From contig JAMPFT010000010.1 in the NCBI GenBank assembly GCA_023664305.1, positions 21,483 to 85,482 of the forward strand: a stretch of 64,000 nucleotides of DNA. Reading direction: 5' to 3'. Of this stretch, positions 7,196 to 15,587 are shown piece after piece. This DNA is from a bacterium (GTDB taxonomy: Bacteria; Bacillota; Clostridia; Lachnospirales; Lachnospiraceae). Positions within the stretch are counted from its first letter, which is position 1; each line of letters starts with the position of its first letter. The translations under genes and the position numbers were made by a program. The notes below the pieces were generated by a model. The model was given only the letters and a program-made list of their open reading frames with translations. It had not been told where the DNA came from and made no database searches.

Positions 7196-7863
7196 GGCAG
7201 GAAGCAAAAATCTCACTTCCGGTCTACAAGGTTTCCTGTGCAGTTTTTTTCATTGTGATGTTAAGTCTTGTCAGGGGAGTAACCTATTCTTTTGAAGTAG
7301 GGATTGCGTTGGAGACGCCGATGGCGTTGCTTGCAGCCTGCGTCCTCGCAGATACCTATACAAAAGAAATTACCGGAAAGAGGTCGGAAATCTGGCGGTT
7401 GTACCCTATGAAAAAGAAAATGCAAGCTATTTACAGGAGAATTGTGATACAGGAAGTGTTTCTGCTGGCGGCAGCAGTCGTCGGATACGGATTGTTTTTT
7501 CTGTTTCAAAAGCCGAGAACGGTTGACAGGATGCGGTCGGGTTCGGGAAATGAAATGGGGCAGTTTCTTATATACCTTGCCTCCATCGCTGTCACGCTTT
7601 TGTTTTGGGGGCTGTTGTCGAATCTGCTTTCCTGTCTGCTCCGGAATATGTGGTTCGGGATTGGGGGCTGTCTGATCTTATGGGTGATCACAAATTCCAG
7701 TATCGGCGACAGATACTTAGGAGCGTGGAACTTATTTTCCTATACCTTCAGGGATATCGAAAACAGCGGCGATTTCAGCTGGATACGCGGGAAAATAGTC
7801 TGTATCTGTATCAGTGTGATCATGCTGGCAATATTGCCTGAAGCAATCAGGAGGAGGGGCTGA
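7192..7863 (+). CDS. ABC-2 type permease, second subunit
   Basis: 223 residues from TTG 7192, whose TTGA overlaps the upstream stop and which has AAGGAGG at 7177-7183, eight bases away; the ATG at 7171 lies inside the upstream gene without a site. Hydrophobic helices include SCAVFFIVMLSLVRG, PMALLAACVLA, FLLAAAVVGYGLFFLF and a C-terminal VCICISVIMLAILP. A TKEITGKRSEIW(R) segment resembles the cytosolic coupling loop of ABC-2 subunits. It should form a heterodimer with the 6131 product. Confidence 0.75.
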   Translation: MRQEAKISLPVYKVSCAVFFIVMLSLVRGVTYSFEVGIALETPMALLAACVLADTYTKEITGKRSEIWRLYPMKKKMQAIYRRIVIQEVFLLAAAVVGYGLFFLFQKPRTVDRMRSGSGNEMGQFLIYLASIAVTLLFWGLLSNLLSCLLRNMWFGIGGCLILWVITNSSIGDRYLGAWNLFSYTFRDIENSGDFSWIRGKIVCICISVIMLAILPEAIRRRG

Positions 7864-7867
7864 AATA

Positions 7868-8746
7868 ATGGGAATCAAAATTGAGGATTTAACGGTAACA
7901 TTTCAAAATAAAGTGACGGCAATCAATCATGCGAGTCTGGAGATTCCAAAGGGAGTCTTTGGGCTGTTAGGGGAAAACGGGGCGGGAAAGACGACGCTGA
8001 TGAGGGTGCTGACGACTCTTATTTCACCTGCAGACGGGACCGTAACTCTTGACGGAATACGCTACTGCAAGGAAAACCATGAAAAAATACAGCGAAAAAT
8101 AGGGTATTTGCCGCAGGAAATTGATTTGTACCCAAGCCTGACCGTACAGGAATGTCTGGAATATCTGGGGGATTTATCGGGGACACCTAAGCGGATCTAC
8201 AAGGAACGCATTCCATACTATCTGGAAAAGACAAATCTGTCAGAGCATCGCAGAAAAAAGATAAAGCATTTATCCGGCGGTATGAAACGGAGGGTCGGGC
8301 TCATCCAGGCGCTGCTGAATGAGCCGGAGGTTTTAATAGTCGATGAACCCACAACCGGATTAGACCCGGAAGAGCGTATCCGCATCCGAAATCTGTTGGT
8401 TGATTTTTCAGAGGGCCGCACCGTGCTGTTTTCAACTCATGTGGTAGAAGATCTGGCGGCAGTCTGTAATCAGCTTGCGGTTATGAAGAAAGGGGAATTT
8501 CTTTATACGGGAAGCGTGAAGGGATTATTGGAGCAGGCGAGAGGCCATGTCTGGGTCTGCAATGTGCGGGAGGAAGAAGCGGCAAGGGAGCTGGAAAAGA
8601 ATTATCGCGTCTTATCAAAGCAGTATGCGGGGGAAGAATTGCAGATGAAATTGATCAGCGAGACGCCGCCCGGGGTAGAGTGCAGTCCCTGCGAGGCGAC
8701 GCTGGAGGATGCATATATTTATATTTGTGAACGCATTGATTCCTGA
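7868..8746 (+). CDS. ABC transporter ATP-binding protein
   Basis: 292 residues with AGGAGG just upstream. Walker A GENGAGKTT (about 34-42), Q-loop in GYLPQEIDLYP, signature LSGGMKRRVGL, Walker B VLIVDEPTTGLD and the H-loop STHVVED are all intact. The last 80 residues form the small accessory region common in DrrA/CcmA-type exporter ATPases. It is the motor of the exporter formed by the two preceding permeases and the last gene of the operon. Confidence 0.93.
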   Translation: MGIKIEDLTVTFQNKVTAINHASLEIPKGVFGLLGENGAGKTTLMRVLTTLISPADGTVTLDGIRYCKENHEKIQRKIGYLPQEIDLYPSLTVQECLEYLGDLSGTPKRIYKERIPYYLEKTNLSEHRRKKIKHLSGGMKRRVGLIQALLNEPEVLIVDEPTTGLDPEERIRIRNLLVDFSEGRTVLFSTHVVEDLAAVCNQLAVMKKGEFLYTGSVKGLLEQARGHVWVCNVREEEAARELEKNYRVLSKQYAGEELQMKLISETPPGVECSPCEATLEDAYIYICERIDS

Positions 8747-9039
8747 CAAAAGCCTTTTAATCATAGAATCTCTGATTCTATTGTATACCGCTTTCCATGC
8801 CAGATTGCCCATGCGTTCCGCGTTTACAATGTAAGCGGAAATCAATTGCGCTAATGAGTTTATATTGTAGACCGCTGGAGGCTGCGGTAGGGCAGCCGGT
8901 CAAAGTATCAGGGTCATTGCAAATTTGCAAATTGATTGAAAGGAAAGAAAACCGCTGCTTTATAACCATCTTGCCGCCGCAGCAAAATAAAGCTGACAGA
9001 TGGCCTAAACGGGCGATGGAACCTGTGCAGGAGGCTCTC
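8747..9039. other. Intergenic region without supported gene
   Basis: Contains a short hairpin ATAGAATC-TCT-GATTCTAT (about 8764-8782) with no long T run, which could weakly end the exporter operon. The open frames seen are short and lack ribosome sites. Nothing else is recognised. Confidence 0.5.
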
Positions 9040-9948
9040 CTATTGTCCTACATGCTTTCGGTACAGCAATCCCTTGCAGGCATTATAAATACCTGACCAG
9101 ACCGGACTTTCCGCCATCTTCGTCCGAAGCGGCTGCAGGGTCAGCAGCATAATCATGCGATACCGCAGCAGCTGCCCACGGGTCAGATACCGCGCGGTGA
9201 TCTCCCGGTGCTCCCGTGCGGAGCATTTGCGGTTCTCCGGCGTTTCCGAAAAACCGCCTCCCTCGTAGGAGGCCAGCGTTACCGGAATATACAGCGGTCT
9301 TACTTTTTCCGAAAAATAACACCACAGAAAATGTTCATAATCCGCCCTCACCCGGTACTTTGGTTCATACCCCCGTTTGGAAAACAGGCTGTAATGGTAA
9401 ATACAGGCCTGATGACAGGGAACGTTCCGATAGCAGGCAAAGGCGTCTATATGAGGATTGGAGGACACGGCCTGCCGCCGCAGTGCGTCAAAAATGTTCC
9501 CGTAAAAAATGTTCCTCGCGGAAGCGCCCGCTTCCAAATGCCTGCCGATCTCTCCGGCCGCCTGTTCCAGCGCCGTCCCGGAGGTAAACACGTCTCCGCA
9601 GTTTAAAAAATACAAATATTCCCCCAAGGCCGCCTGAGCCGCCTGGTTCATCCCATCGTATATACTTTCGTCCGCCTGCTCCAAAATGCGCACTGCAGGA
9701 AACCTTTTCGGCGCCGCCCCATCTGCAGGGGTATCCTTTCCGCCTCCGGAAACCGCTCCCTGCGCCGGACGGCCCTGTCCGGACAAATATTCCCGAAGCG
9801 CCTCCAAAGAGCCGTCTTCGGAGCCCCCGTCCTTCACGATCACTTCATAATCCGTATAGCTTTGTCCCGCTATGCTTTTCACAGTATCCACCAGCTTGTG
9901 GCCCGGATTCAGGGAAACCACGATAATGCTGAACATAGGAGTCCTCAT
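9040..9948 (-). CDS. Glycosyltransferase family 2
   Basis: About 302 residues from ATG 9948; an ATG at 9957 abuts the AGAGG site, so the later start is better spaced. The GT-A fold begins with FSIIVVSLNPGHKL, then VIVKDGGSEDGS (nucleotide binding) and YLYFLNCGDVF in place of a classical DxD. A 30-residue Gly/Ala-rich insertion (around GQGRPAQGAVSGGGKD) interrupts the usual spacing. No C-terminal membrane helices are clear. It likely adds a sugar to a surface glycan. It runs in the same direction as the GT gene at 10127 but is separated from it by the 77-bp repeat. Confidence 0.83.
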   Translation of the reverse strand: MRTPMFSIIVVSLNPGHKLVDTVKSIAGQSYTDYEVIVKDGGSEDGSLEALREYLSGQGRPAQGAVSGGGKDTPADGAAPKRFPAVRILEQADESIYDGMNQAAQAALGEYLYFLNCGDVFTSGTALEQAAGEIGRHLEAGASARNIFYGNIFDALRRQAVSSNPHIDAFACYRNVPCHQACIYHYSLFSKRGYEPKYRVRADYEHFLWCYFSEKVRPLYIPVTLASYEGGGFSETPENRKCSAREHREITARYLTRGQLLRYRMIMLLTLQPLRTKMAESPVWSGIYNACKGLLYRKHVGQ

Positions 9949-9964
9949 ATTTGCCATCCTCTTT

Positions 9965-10041
9965 TTATTCTATAGGAAACTTCGTCGTAGCAAGGGAAGA
10001 ATGCGAAGCATTCTTCTAAGTGCCGCTTGCGGCACTTTTTT
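9965..10041. repeat. 77-bp twin-hairpin repeat, copy 1
   Basis: Contains GAAGAATGC-GAA-GCATTCTTC followed by AAGTGCCGC-TT-GCGGCACTT and a T run. About 93 percent identical by eye to 34850-34926. The second hairpin plus T run could act as a rho-independent terminator for plus-strand transcripts. It lies just upstream of the leftward glycosyltransferase at 9948. Confidence 0.75.
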
Positions 10042-10126
10042 ACAGTGAGTATAAAGCCATGCTCCACGGTCTGACAAATGCCGCGAGGGCTGATTCCCGT
10101 CGGTGGTCGCGAAAAGCCTGATTTTG

Positions 10127-10903
10127 TCATGCTGCCGGTTTGATTCCGCGCTTCATGATCCGGTAGGCCTTTTTCCATGGGATCTCACAACAGATTGTTT
10201 TCCTGTGTACCAGCAAAAAACGCAGGGCCATCAGACGCGCCATGCCGCCGTACAGGTATCGGTACAAGACTCCCCTGTCATAAAAAAATTTTTCATGGTA
10301 GCCGGTAAACCATGTGGATTCCCGCACCTTTTCATGCCCGATGCATACGGGTATCTTATAAATACGCAGCCCGGCCTTCAGACAGTCCCGCAGGAACAGG
10401 CTGTCCTCCCCGTTGCTGTATTTTGCGCCGCCGCCAAACAGCAGCGAAAAGGTAATGTTTTCTTCGTGAAGCCGCTTAAGGCGCGCTGCAAAGCTGTATG
10501 TCGGATAACGTCCGCAATTATACCACCGCACCCGGCCGAAGCTTTCGTTGCGGTAGGTTTCCCGCCCCGGCATAGCCTGCACGTTGAAAAGCAGCATATC
10601 CGCCTCGGGATGCGCTGCAAAGGCATTCAGGACGGTCTTTGCATAATCCGGCTCATAGATAATATCCTCATCGGCAAATAAAACCACATCCGCGTCGGCG
10701 CGCTGCAGACTGAAATTGCGACTCAAGCCGACTCCCCGTTCCGCCATGGAGAAAAAACGGAGCCGATGTCCCCGCCATGTCAGCTCCTCGTATCCGTAGT
10801 GATCGCCCTGACTGACAATGACGGCGTCGCTGTCAATCCGCATCTCTTCTGCAAGCTCTTCGGGCGCCCTGTTTACGGCAGCCACTAATAGTTGTAATGT
10901 CAT
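10127..10903 (-). CDS. Glycosyltransferase family 2
   Basis: 258 residues from ATG 10903, which has GGAGG five bases upstream; a longer reading frame to 10951 lacks a site. The fold core shows LQLLVAAVNR, then RGVGLSRNFSLQRADADVVLFADEDIIYEPDY, where ADED serves as the DxD-like metal site. YSNGEDSLFLRDCLKAG matches the ED acid motif expected for catalysis. It is probably a glycan-synthesis enzyme. It is GC-rich, like the neighbouring glycosyltransferase, and unlike the AT-rich acyltransferase beside it. Confidence 0.82.
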   Translation of the reverse strand: MTLQLLVAAVNRAPEELAEEMRIDSDAVIVSQGDHYGYEELTWRGHRLRFFSMAERGVGLSRNFSLQRADADVVLFADEDIIYEPDYAKTVLNAFAAHPEADMLLFNVQAMPGRETYRNESFGRVRWYNCGRYPTYSFAARLKRLHEENITFSLLFGGGAKYSNGEDSLFLRDCLKAGLRIYKIPVCIGHEKVRESTWFTGYHEKFFYDRGVLYRYLYGGMARLMALRFLLVHRKTICCEIPWKKAYRIMKRGIKPAA

Positions 10904-11025
10904 TTCGTCCTCCCTGCCGTCTCCTGTGATGTAAGTGATAATTTGTAACAAGCCGATAACATATTCAATTTATCTTATCATAAAAGATTTGTCCTTTCAA
11001 CGGAATTTCTGCTCTTACGTTTTAC

Positions 11026-12092
11026 CTATATTTTCTCATTTGAAGTTTCGCTGTTTCTGTTCCCTGTTAGAATCTTCCATAACATGGGCAGCCGCATCTT
11101 TAGAAGATAAGCAATCAGGATTAAAACGATCTCGACCAGGATGGGAGCGAAGAGATAGTCTAATAAAGCAAAGACTGCCTTTTTCCCAAATATGACAAGT
11201 ATAATTTTTTCAAAAGCTTCCAAAAAGGCATCATGAGCAACGTATGTAAAGAAGGTAATTGACATCCACCAGGGAAGTTTCTTTCCTGCGAGCGGGAGGA
11301 GATCGCACGCAAACCATATTGCAATAAAAAGTAAAATCTCCGTGATAATATTCCAGAATCGGAATGCCGTAACTAATGTGAAAATGACATATAGCAAGGA
11401 TATTGCAGCAAGCACCTTGTTCCTGACAGCCAATAACTCCCTGCAATTAAGCCCGATATAGCTTCCAACCAGATAGATATCAAGACCGCTTGTGTATGGA
11501 ATATTAATCGCTGAATGTTGTTTGATCAAAATCAGTGCAATTAAGGCAACTAATCCCGTAGGAAATTTTTTCCGGTGGTTATTGAGTAACAGCCAGATGA
11601 CAGGAGCCGCAGCAATAAAGATGATAAGCTCCTGCAAAAACCAAAGGGTATAATATTCGCTGACCCATAGCCACCTTACCCATTCGGAAATTGAAAATCT
11701 GACTATATTGGGGGTGCTCATCAGAGACCTTATTATCGGAATATTTGTTATAACCACATAGTATATATAATAAATCGTACACCAAATAATATAAGGCAGA
11801 ACTACCGTAAATAATCTGGATTTCCATTTGCCTGCAAGGTTTGAAATTGTAAAGGATTTAAAAAATAAAATGCCTGAAATAAAAAAGAACATAGGAACGG
11901 CTATTTGTAAGACATTGGGCCAATAATTTTCGATGGCAAATGTTATTCTCTCAATCACCCCCCTGCTCCTTCTGCTATGCCGTAAGTATCTAAATTATAT
12001 GTGTGGATATAGATAACCAACACGCTGCAAATAAAGGATATAAAGGTAAATTTGTTTCTTATTGTCAATTCATCATTTTTGATAATTTTCAA
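11026..12092 (-). pseudogene. Acyltransferase-3 family protein broken at a G tract
   Basis: From TTG 12092 (AAGGAG just upstream) one frame reads MKIIKNDELTIRNKF, then SVLVIYIHTYN. This is the first helix of acyltransferase-3 proteins with the conserved His, and the frame ends at a six-G run (11963-11958 on this strand). The next frame, open from GTG 11958, continues directly with VIERITFAIENYWP, then VPMFFFISGILFF and about eight more membrane helices. One extra G (seven) would join them into a normal protein of about 355 residues. Family members O-acetylate or succinylate cell-surface sugars. Whether this is true loss, phase variation or a base-calling error cannot be decided here. Confidence 0.75.
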
Positions 12093-12356
12093 AGTTGCTG
12101 CTCCTTTTCCAATGGACTTCCGAAGAAGAATTGTTCTATATTCCGGTGTTAGCCTCGGAAATTCGTTTCCTGTTGCAAGATGACACAGAATGATATTTTT
12201 ATCTTTTTTCGTTGGATATCCTTAATACGATTATAAAGCTTATTTTTAAAGCGGACAACCCTGATATGGAATTTGATCAGTTGCTTTTGGTCAGCTGCTG
12301 CAATCTGTGGAGAGAAAAACAGAAAAACAAACTAACTTAATAGCAGAAAAAATATA

Positions 12357-12385
12357 GTGTAAATGGCTGGATTTTTTGCTATAAT
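12357..12385 (+). promoter_or_regulatory. Promoter of Rpn-like nuclease gene
   Basis: GTGTAA (12357-12362), 17-bp spacer, extended -10 TGCTATAAT (TATAAT 12380-12385). It closely matches the block at 293-333 (both have ATATAGTGTAAA and GGATTTTTTG). The preceding 12093-12356 has no supported gene. Confidence 0.6.
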
Positions 12386-12433
12386 GATAGTGTGATCCAG
12401 TGTGGCGTTACAGTTTGAAAAGGCGGTGAGCAA

Positions 12434-13234
12434 ATGACAAATGAAGAATTGCAGCTGGATAACAGAACGGTAGAGCAGATTGTCGATGATATGGATTTAT
12501 TTGATGGTGATCTGATGTCTATGGTCTTTGATGGTAATATTCCTGCTACGGAGCTTTTGCTAAAGATTATATTAAAACGGGACGATATTACGGTAATAAA
12601 TGTGGTGGGGCAACGAGAATTTCAGAATCCGATAGTGGGTGGACGGAATATTCGTTTGGATATTCTGGCAAAGGACAGCACAGGCAAGAATTATAATGTG
12701 GAGGTACAAAAGAAACCGGAAGGCGCACATATACGCCGTGCGAGGTTTAACAGCAGCATGATGGATTCCCGGATGCTGAAAGAGGGACAGGAGTTTTCGG
12801 AGCTTCAGGATTCTTACATGGTGTTTATTACACAGGCAGATATATTTGGGTATGGGATTCCAATTTATACGATCAATCGTCATTTTGAGGAAATAGACGA
12901 TCTTTTTGATGATGGTTCTCATATCATTTATGTGAATGGCGGATATAAAGGAAATGATGCAGTCGGAAAGCTGATGCATGATTTTGGATGCAGGGAATCA
13001 AAGGATATGTATTATTCCGAACTGGCTAAAGGCGTGAAGCATTTTAAGGAGGAAGAAGGAGGTCGAAGAGCTATGTGTGAAGCGGTTGAGAGATATGCGG
13101 ATCGAAAAAGGCTGGATACTTTGTATGAGGCTGTGAAGAATTTAATGGAAAGCATGAAATTGAGTGCAGAACAAGCGATGGTAGCCTTGAAAATATCTGA
13201 TAATGACAGGGCGATATTACAAAAAAGGCTGTGA
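12434..13234 (+). CDS. Rpn/PD-(D/E)XK family nuclease (putative transposase)
   Basis: 266 residues, start ATG 12434 with AAGGCGG upstream. The N-terminal half holds the nuclease core: GGRNIRLDILAKDSTGKNYNVEVQ gives the metal-binding Asp and the E-x-Q variant of the E-x-K motif. Then follow a helix with ARFNSSMMDSRML and the strand DSYMVFITQADIFG. The C-terminal tail (SAEQAMVALKISDNDRAILQKRL) is typical of these proteins, which are annotated as recombination-promoting nucleases or PD-(D/E)XK transposases. It appears complete and stands alone. Confidence 0.82.
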   Translation: MTNEELQLDNRTVEQIVDDMDLFDGDLMSMVFDGNIPATELLLKIILKRDDITVINVVGQREFQNPIVGGRNIRLDILAKDSTGKNYNVEVQKKPEGAHIRRARFNSSMMDSRMLKEGQEFSELQDSYMVFITQADIFGYGIPIYTINRHFEEIDDLFDDGSHIIYVNGGYKGNDAVGKLMHDFGCRESKDMYYSELAKGVKHFKEEEGGRRAMCEAVERYADRKRLDTLYEAVKNLMESMKLSAEQAMVALKISDNDRAILQKRL

Positions 13235-13370
13235 GTAATTATGTTATCATGGCAACAAAGCTTTGGAAATGTTCTGGAAATGTAATGAAATTAGAAACGG
13301 ATTCAATTATTAAAGTTCTATAATGGCTTAGAAATTTAACAAGAGAACTGTATTTTGGGGGGGGAAGCAG

Positions 13371-13606
13371 TTGCGAGGCGGAAATGAAGGGGTTCAGCTT
13401 GAAATCAAGCAAAAGCGTGTCATAGTCTATGTTAATGATATTGTTATCGGATCCATGGAATTATATTGCAATCCCTATCATATGCAGAATCAATTTACTT
13501 TGAGGCGGACGACTGTGATCAGACAGCCATGCAGCTGAAGGCTTTGTTTACAAATCAGAGTGAATCCAGCTTCGATACTTATGTCTATGACGGAGTGTTA
13601 TCTTGA
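13371..13606 (+). pseudogene. Decayed small ORF, frameshifted
   Basis: One frame from TTG 13371 reads through GNEGVQLEIKQKRVIVYVND and IVIGSMELYC, then runs out at 13538. A second frame continues with SIYFEADDCDQTAMQLKAL and ends ...YVYDGVLS at 13606. The acidic, soluble-looking sequence changes frame near 13475-13485. An eight-G run lies just before the start (13357-13364). The family is not recognised. It precedes the Sel1 gene in the same direction. Confidence 0.45.
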
Positions 13607-13674
13607 AGAGACAGGTATGAGTATTTTCAGAGTGCTTTGAAGGCGGATTCAGAGTTAGCGGAGGGAGCCATAAG

Positions 13675-14103
13675 ATGTCAGAATCATACTATAAACCATG
13701 CAGAGAATTAGACGCCTGCAACGAGCTGATTGAAAAATATTTTAACACACAGCAGTATGAGAAATGCTTTGAAGGACATCTGGCGCTGGCGGAACAGGGC
13801 TATCCTCTGGCAGAGTGTCAGGTGGGATATTTCTACTACGAAGGGCTGGGCGTTAAGAAGGATTTAGAACAGGCTCTCTATTGGACGAAAAGGGCTGCGG
13901 AGCATGGGGACAGAGACGGGCAGTGCAATCTGGCCTGGTTTTATGAGGATGCCATAGGGGTATCCCAAGATATGGAGAAAGCAAAATATTGGTATAGGCA
14001 GGCTGCTTTGCAGGGGCATGATCTGGCTCTTGAGAAGTGCAGGGAGTTAAATGTTGCCGTTGAAGAGCAGAGCATTAAAGTCGATACAAAATTATTGGTG
14101 TAA
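13675..14103 (+). CDS. Sel1-like repeat protein
   Basis: 142 residues, AGGGAG upstream of ATG 13675. Tetratricopeptide-like Sel1 repeats are visible: LALAEQGYPLAECQVGYFYY with EGLGVKKDLEQALYWTKRAA (about 36-75), EHGDRDGQCNLAWFYEDAIG with VSQDMEKAKYWYRQAA (76-112), then a partial third. There is no signal peptide. Such repeats mediate protein-protein contacts; no enzymatic domain is present. The first 12 codons are duplicated at 14530-14562. The stop codon lies inside the next promoter's GTGTAA box. Confidence 0.85.
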   Translation: MSESYYKPCRELDACNELIEKYFNTQQYEKCFEGHLALAEQGYPLAECQVGYFYYEGLGVKKDLEQALYWTKRAAEHGDRDGQCNLAWFYEDAIGVSQDMEKAKYWYRQAALQGHDLALEKCRELNVAVEEQSIKVDTKLLV

Positions 14104-14126
14104 CTTTAGAAAATATTTGTTATTAT
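14098..14126 (+). promoter_or_regulatory. Promoter at end of Sel1 gene
   Basis: GTGTAA (14098-14103, including the stop codon TAA), 17-bp spacer, -10 TATTAT (14121-14126). Same architecture as the promoter at 305. It would drive the toxin-fragment/antitoxin pair. Confidence 0.5.
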
Positions 14127-14164
14127 TATCATGTGAAGACGGAAGCAAGCAGGAGGTAAATCTT

Positions 14165-14290
14165 TTGAAGGTGTATCTGGATAATTGTTGCTATAATCGT
14201 TTGCTTGACGATAGATCAAATATCAAAAATCCGATTGAATTTGTAATGGAGGTATTTGGTTATGATGAGTCAGACAATGAAAATAGTTAA
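14165..14290 (+). pseudogene. N-terminal fragment of a PIN-domain toxin
   Basis: TTG start at 14165 with AGGAGG about eight bases before. The peptide begins MKVYLDNCCYNRLLDDRSN, the characteristic start of a PIN-domain family (first catalytic Asp in YLDNCC), but after about 20 residues it runs into unrelated sequence and ends at 41 residues. The other acidic residues are missing, so it cannot be active. The fragment overlaps the ribosome site and start of the antitoxin-like gene at 14262, suggesting a deletion fused two toxin-antitoxin loci. Confidence 0.6.
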
Positions 14291-14447
14291 GGCCAGTGAG
14301 GTGCGGCGATTAGGGACAGAAGCATTGGTAAAGGCTCTGGGGCCCGTTGGAATGGCCAGATATCTTGAGGAATACGATAATGGCGGGCAGGGAGATTACA
14401 CAAAAGAAAAATATGAGCAGCCTGATACTCTATTGAAGATATTTTAG
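14262..14447 (+). CDS. Small antitoxin-like protein
   Basis: 61 residues from ATG 14262 with GGAGG at 14248-14252. ASEVRRLGTEALVKALGPVG and MARYLEEYDNGGQGDYTKEK match a small protein family that, from memory, normally lies just upstream of PIN-domain genes of the MKxYLDNCC type. Here the toxin fragment precedes it and no toxin follows. Probable orphan antitoxin; its DNA binding is not demonstrated. Confidence 0.6.
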   Translation: MMSQTMKIVKASEVRRLGTEALVKALGPVGMARYLEEYDNGGQGDYTKEKYEQPDTLLKIF

Positions 14448-14529
14448 AGTTGGCAAATGAAAATTAAATACAAACCTTTGTTCCGGTTCCGAGCCAGGGA
14501 GCGGATGGAAAAGGAGTTGGAGAAAAGTG

Positions 14530-14562
14530 TATTATAAACCATGCAGAGAATTGGATGTCTGC
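14530..14562 (+). repeat. Duplicated 5' end of Sel1 gene
   Basis: About 33 bp near-identical to 13687-13719, encoding YYKPCRELDVC in the duplicate against YYKPCRELDAC in the gene. The copy lacks the rest of the gene. It sits directly before the promoter of the next toxin-antitoxin pair. Confidence 0.65.
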
Positions 14563-14574
14563 GGAAAGAAAATA

Positions 14575-14603
14575 GTGTAATTCATTTGGTTTTCTGCTAT
14601 AAT
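14575..14603 (+). promoter_or_regulatory. Promoter of PIN toxin-antitoxin operon
   Basis: GTGTAA (14575-14580), 17-bp spacer, extended -10 TGCTATAAT (TATAAT 14598-14603). Same type as at 305, 3862 and 12357. Confidence 0.6.
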
Positions 14604-14651
14604 ATTTGTGTAAGCACTAAGCAAGGATTATTTTGAAAGGTGGCATGGAAG

Positions 14652-14927
14652 ATGTCTGCATGGGAAACGCAGGTGCTTCAATCTGTGTCTGGGATAGGCG
14701 AAGCATATAGAGAACCGCTATTGGAGATTATCAGGGCGTATGTTCGGTCTGTAAAGATAGGAAATCCTGATGTCGGCAGAATGGATCTGCAAGAGCCATT
14801 ATCAGACAAGAAGAAAGCGCTTATGAGAATGGAAGAATTGAGGGCGGAATTTACCTTTCCAGCGGATTTCGATCCTGACAGAGAGCTGGCAGAAGCGCGA
14901 GAGGCAAAATATGGTAGTATTGGTTGA
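14652..14927 (+). CDS. Antitoxin of PIN toxin
   Basis: 91 residues from ATG 14652, with AAAGGTGG at about 14636-14643; GTG 14640 is also in frame but sits inside that site. Mostly helical and charged, with a C-terminal FPADFDPDRELAEAREAKYG, a typical toxin-binding tail. Overlaps the toxin gene by 17 bases, so the two are translationally coupled. Expected to repress the operon and inhibit the PIN RNase. The N-terminal DNA-binding fold is not assignable by eye. Confidence 0.65.
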   Translation: MSAWETQVLQSVSGIGEAYREPLLEIIRAYVRSVKIGNPDVGRMDLQEPLSDKKKALMRMEELRAEFTFPADFDPDRELAEAREAKYGSIG

Positions 14928-15330
14928 TGCAAATGTAATTATTGATTATTACTGTGAAAGAGAAGAATTTTATAAAGCTTCTAAGGCTGTGATGACATGG
15001 TATGGTGAGGACAGTGTAAACGGATATGTGGCATTCCATTCGCTTCCGAATATCTGGTTTATATTGAGGAAATCGCCTGAAAAAGTCCGTAGGGAGATTT
15101 TATTGAATATTTGCAAGGTACTTACCATTGCGGGTGCAGATCAGGAAGAAGTGGTTAAGGCAATAGAAAATTCTGACTTTAAGGACTTTGAGGATTGTCT
15201 GCAGGATAGATGTGCTGTCAGTGTTGCGGCAGACTATATTGTGACAAGAAATGAGAAGGATTTTGTTGCGGCGGAAACGAAGGCGATCACGCCAGAAGAG
15301 TTTTGTGAATTGATGGAAAAAAGTAAATAG
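14911..15330 (+). CDS. PIN-domain toxin (VapC-like ribonuclease)
   Basis: 139 residues. The PIN core is complete: Asp in VVLVDANVIIDYY (D6), an acidic position in the middle segment, DFKDFEDCLQDRCAVSVAADY (D/E triad) and the terminal Asp in IVTRNEKDF. Unlike the other toxin genes in the window this one is not frameshifted or shortened. It is expected to cleave RNA when its antitoxin at 14652 is degraded. Confidence 0.82.
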   Translation: MVVLVDANVIIDYYCEREEFYKASKAVMTWYGEDSVNGYVAFHSLPNIWFILRKSPEKVRREILLNICKVLTIAGADQEEVVKAIENSDFKDFEDCLQDRCAVSVAADYIVTRNEKDFVAAETKAITPEEFCELMEKSK

Positions 15331-15414
15331 AGCGCGATAACGAATAAAAAAGACGTAGAAAAATTTAGCCCGGAGGGAAATCCTCTGGGTATTTTTGTGC
15401 AAAGAAGGAGATTA

Positions 15415-15531
15415 TGCGATATGAGAAATACCAACTTTCAAAATCTTTTGGAGTTGCCGCGGATTTATGGTTAAAGTTGAAAATATACGCTTTAGAGGAT
15501 ATAATGTATGAAGATGTTGAAAAAGCATAAA
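15415..15531 (+). CDS. Small ORF of unknown function
   Basis: 38 residues starting MRYEKYQLSKSFG, with AAGGAG five bases before ATG 15415. Contains ADLWLKLKIYALEDIMYEDV. It may be the remnant of a larger gene or a genuine small protein. Nothing recognisable; listed because the ribosome site is good and the region is otherwise empty (15331-15587). Confidence 0.25.
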
Positions 15532-15587
15532 GAAGTTGGAATTGGCTTATATGACAGGAAGCCGTTTCGTCTGATAAGGATGGGTAA

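Noticed and set aside
10931-10956. Second SigD-like motif (TAAG-16-GCCGATAA)
   Set aside because: The -35 is imperfect and the motif points into leftward genes, so chance is likely.
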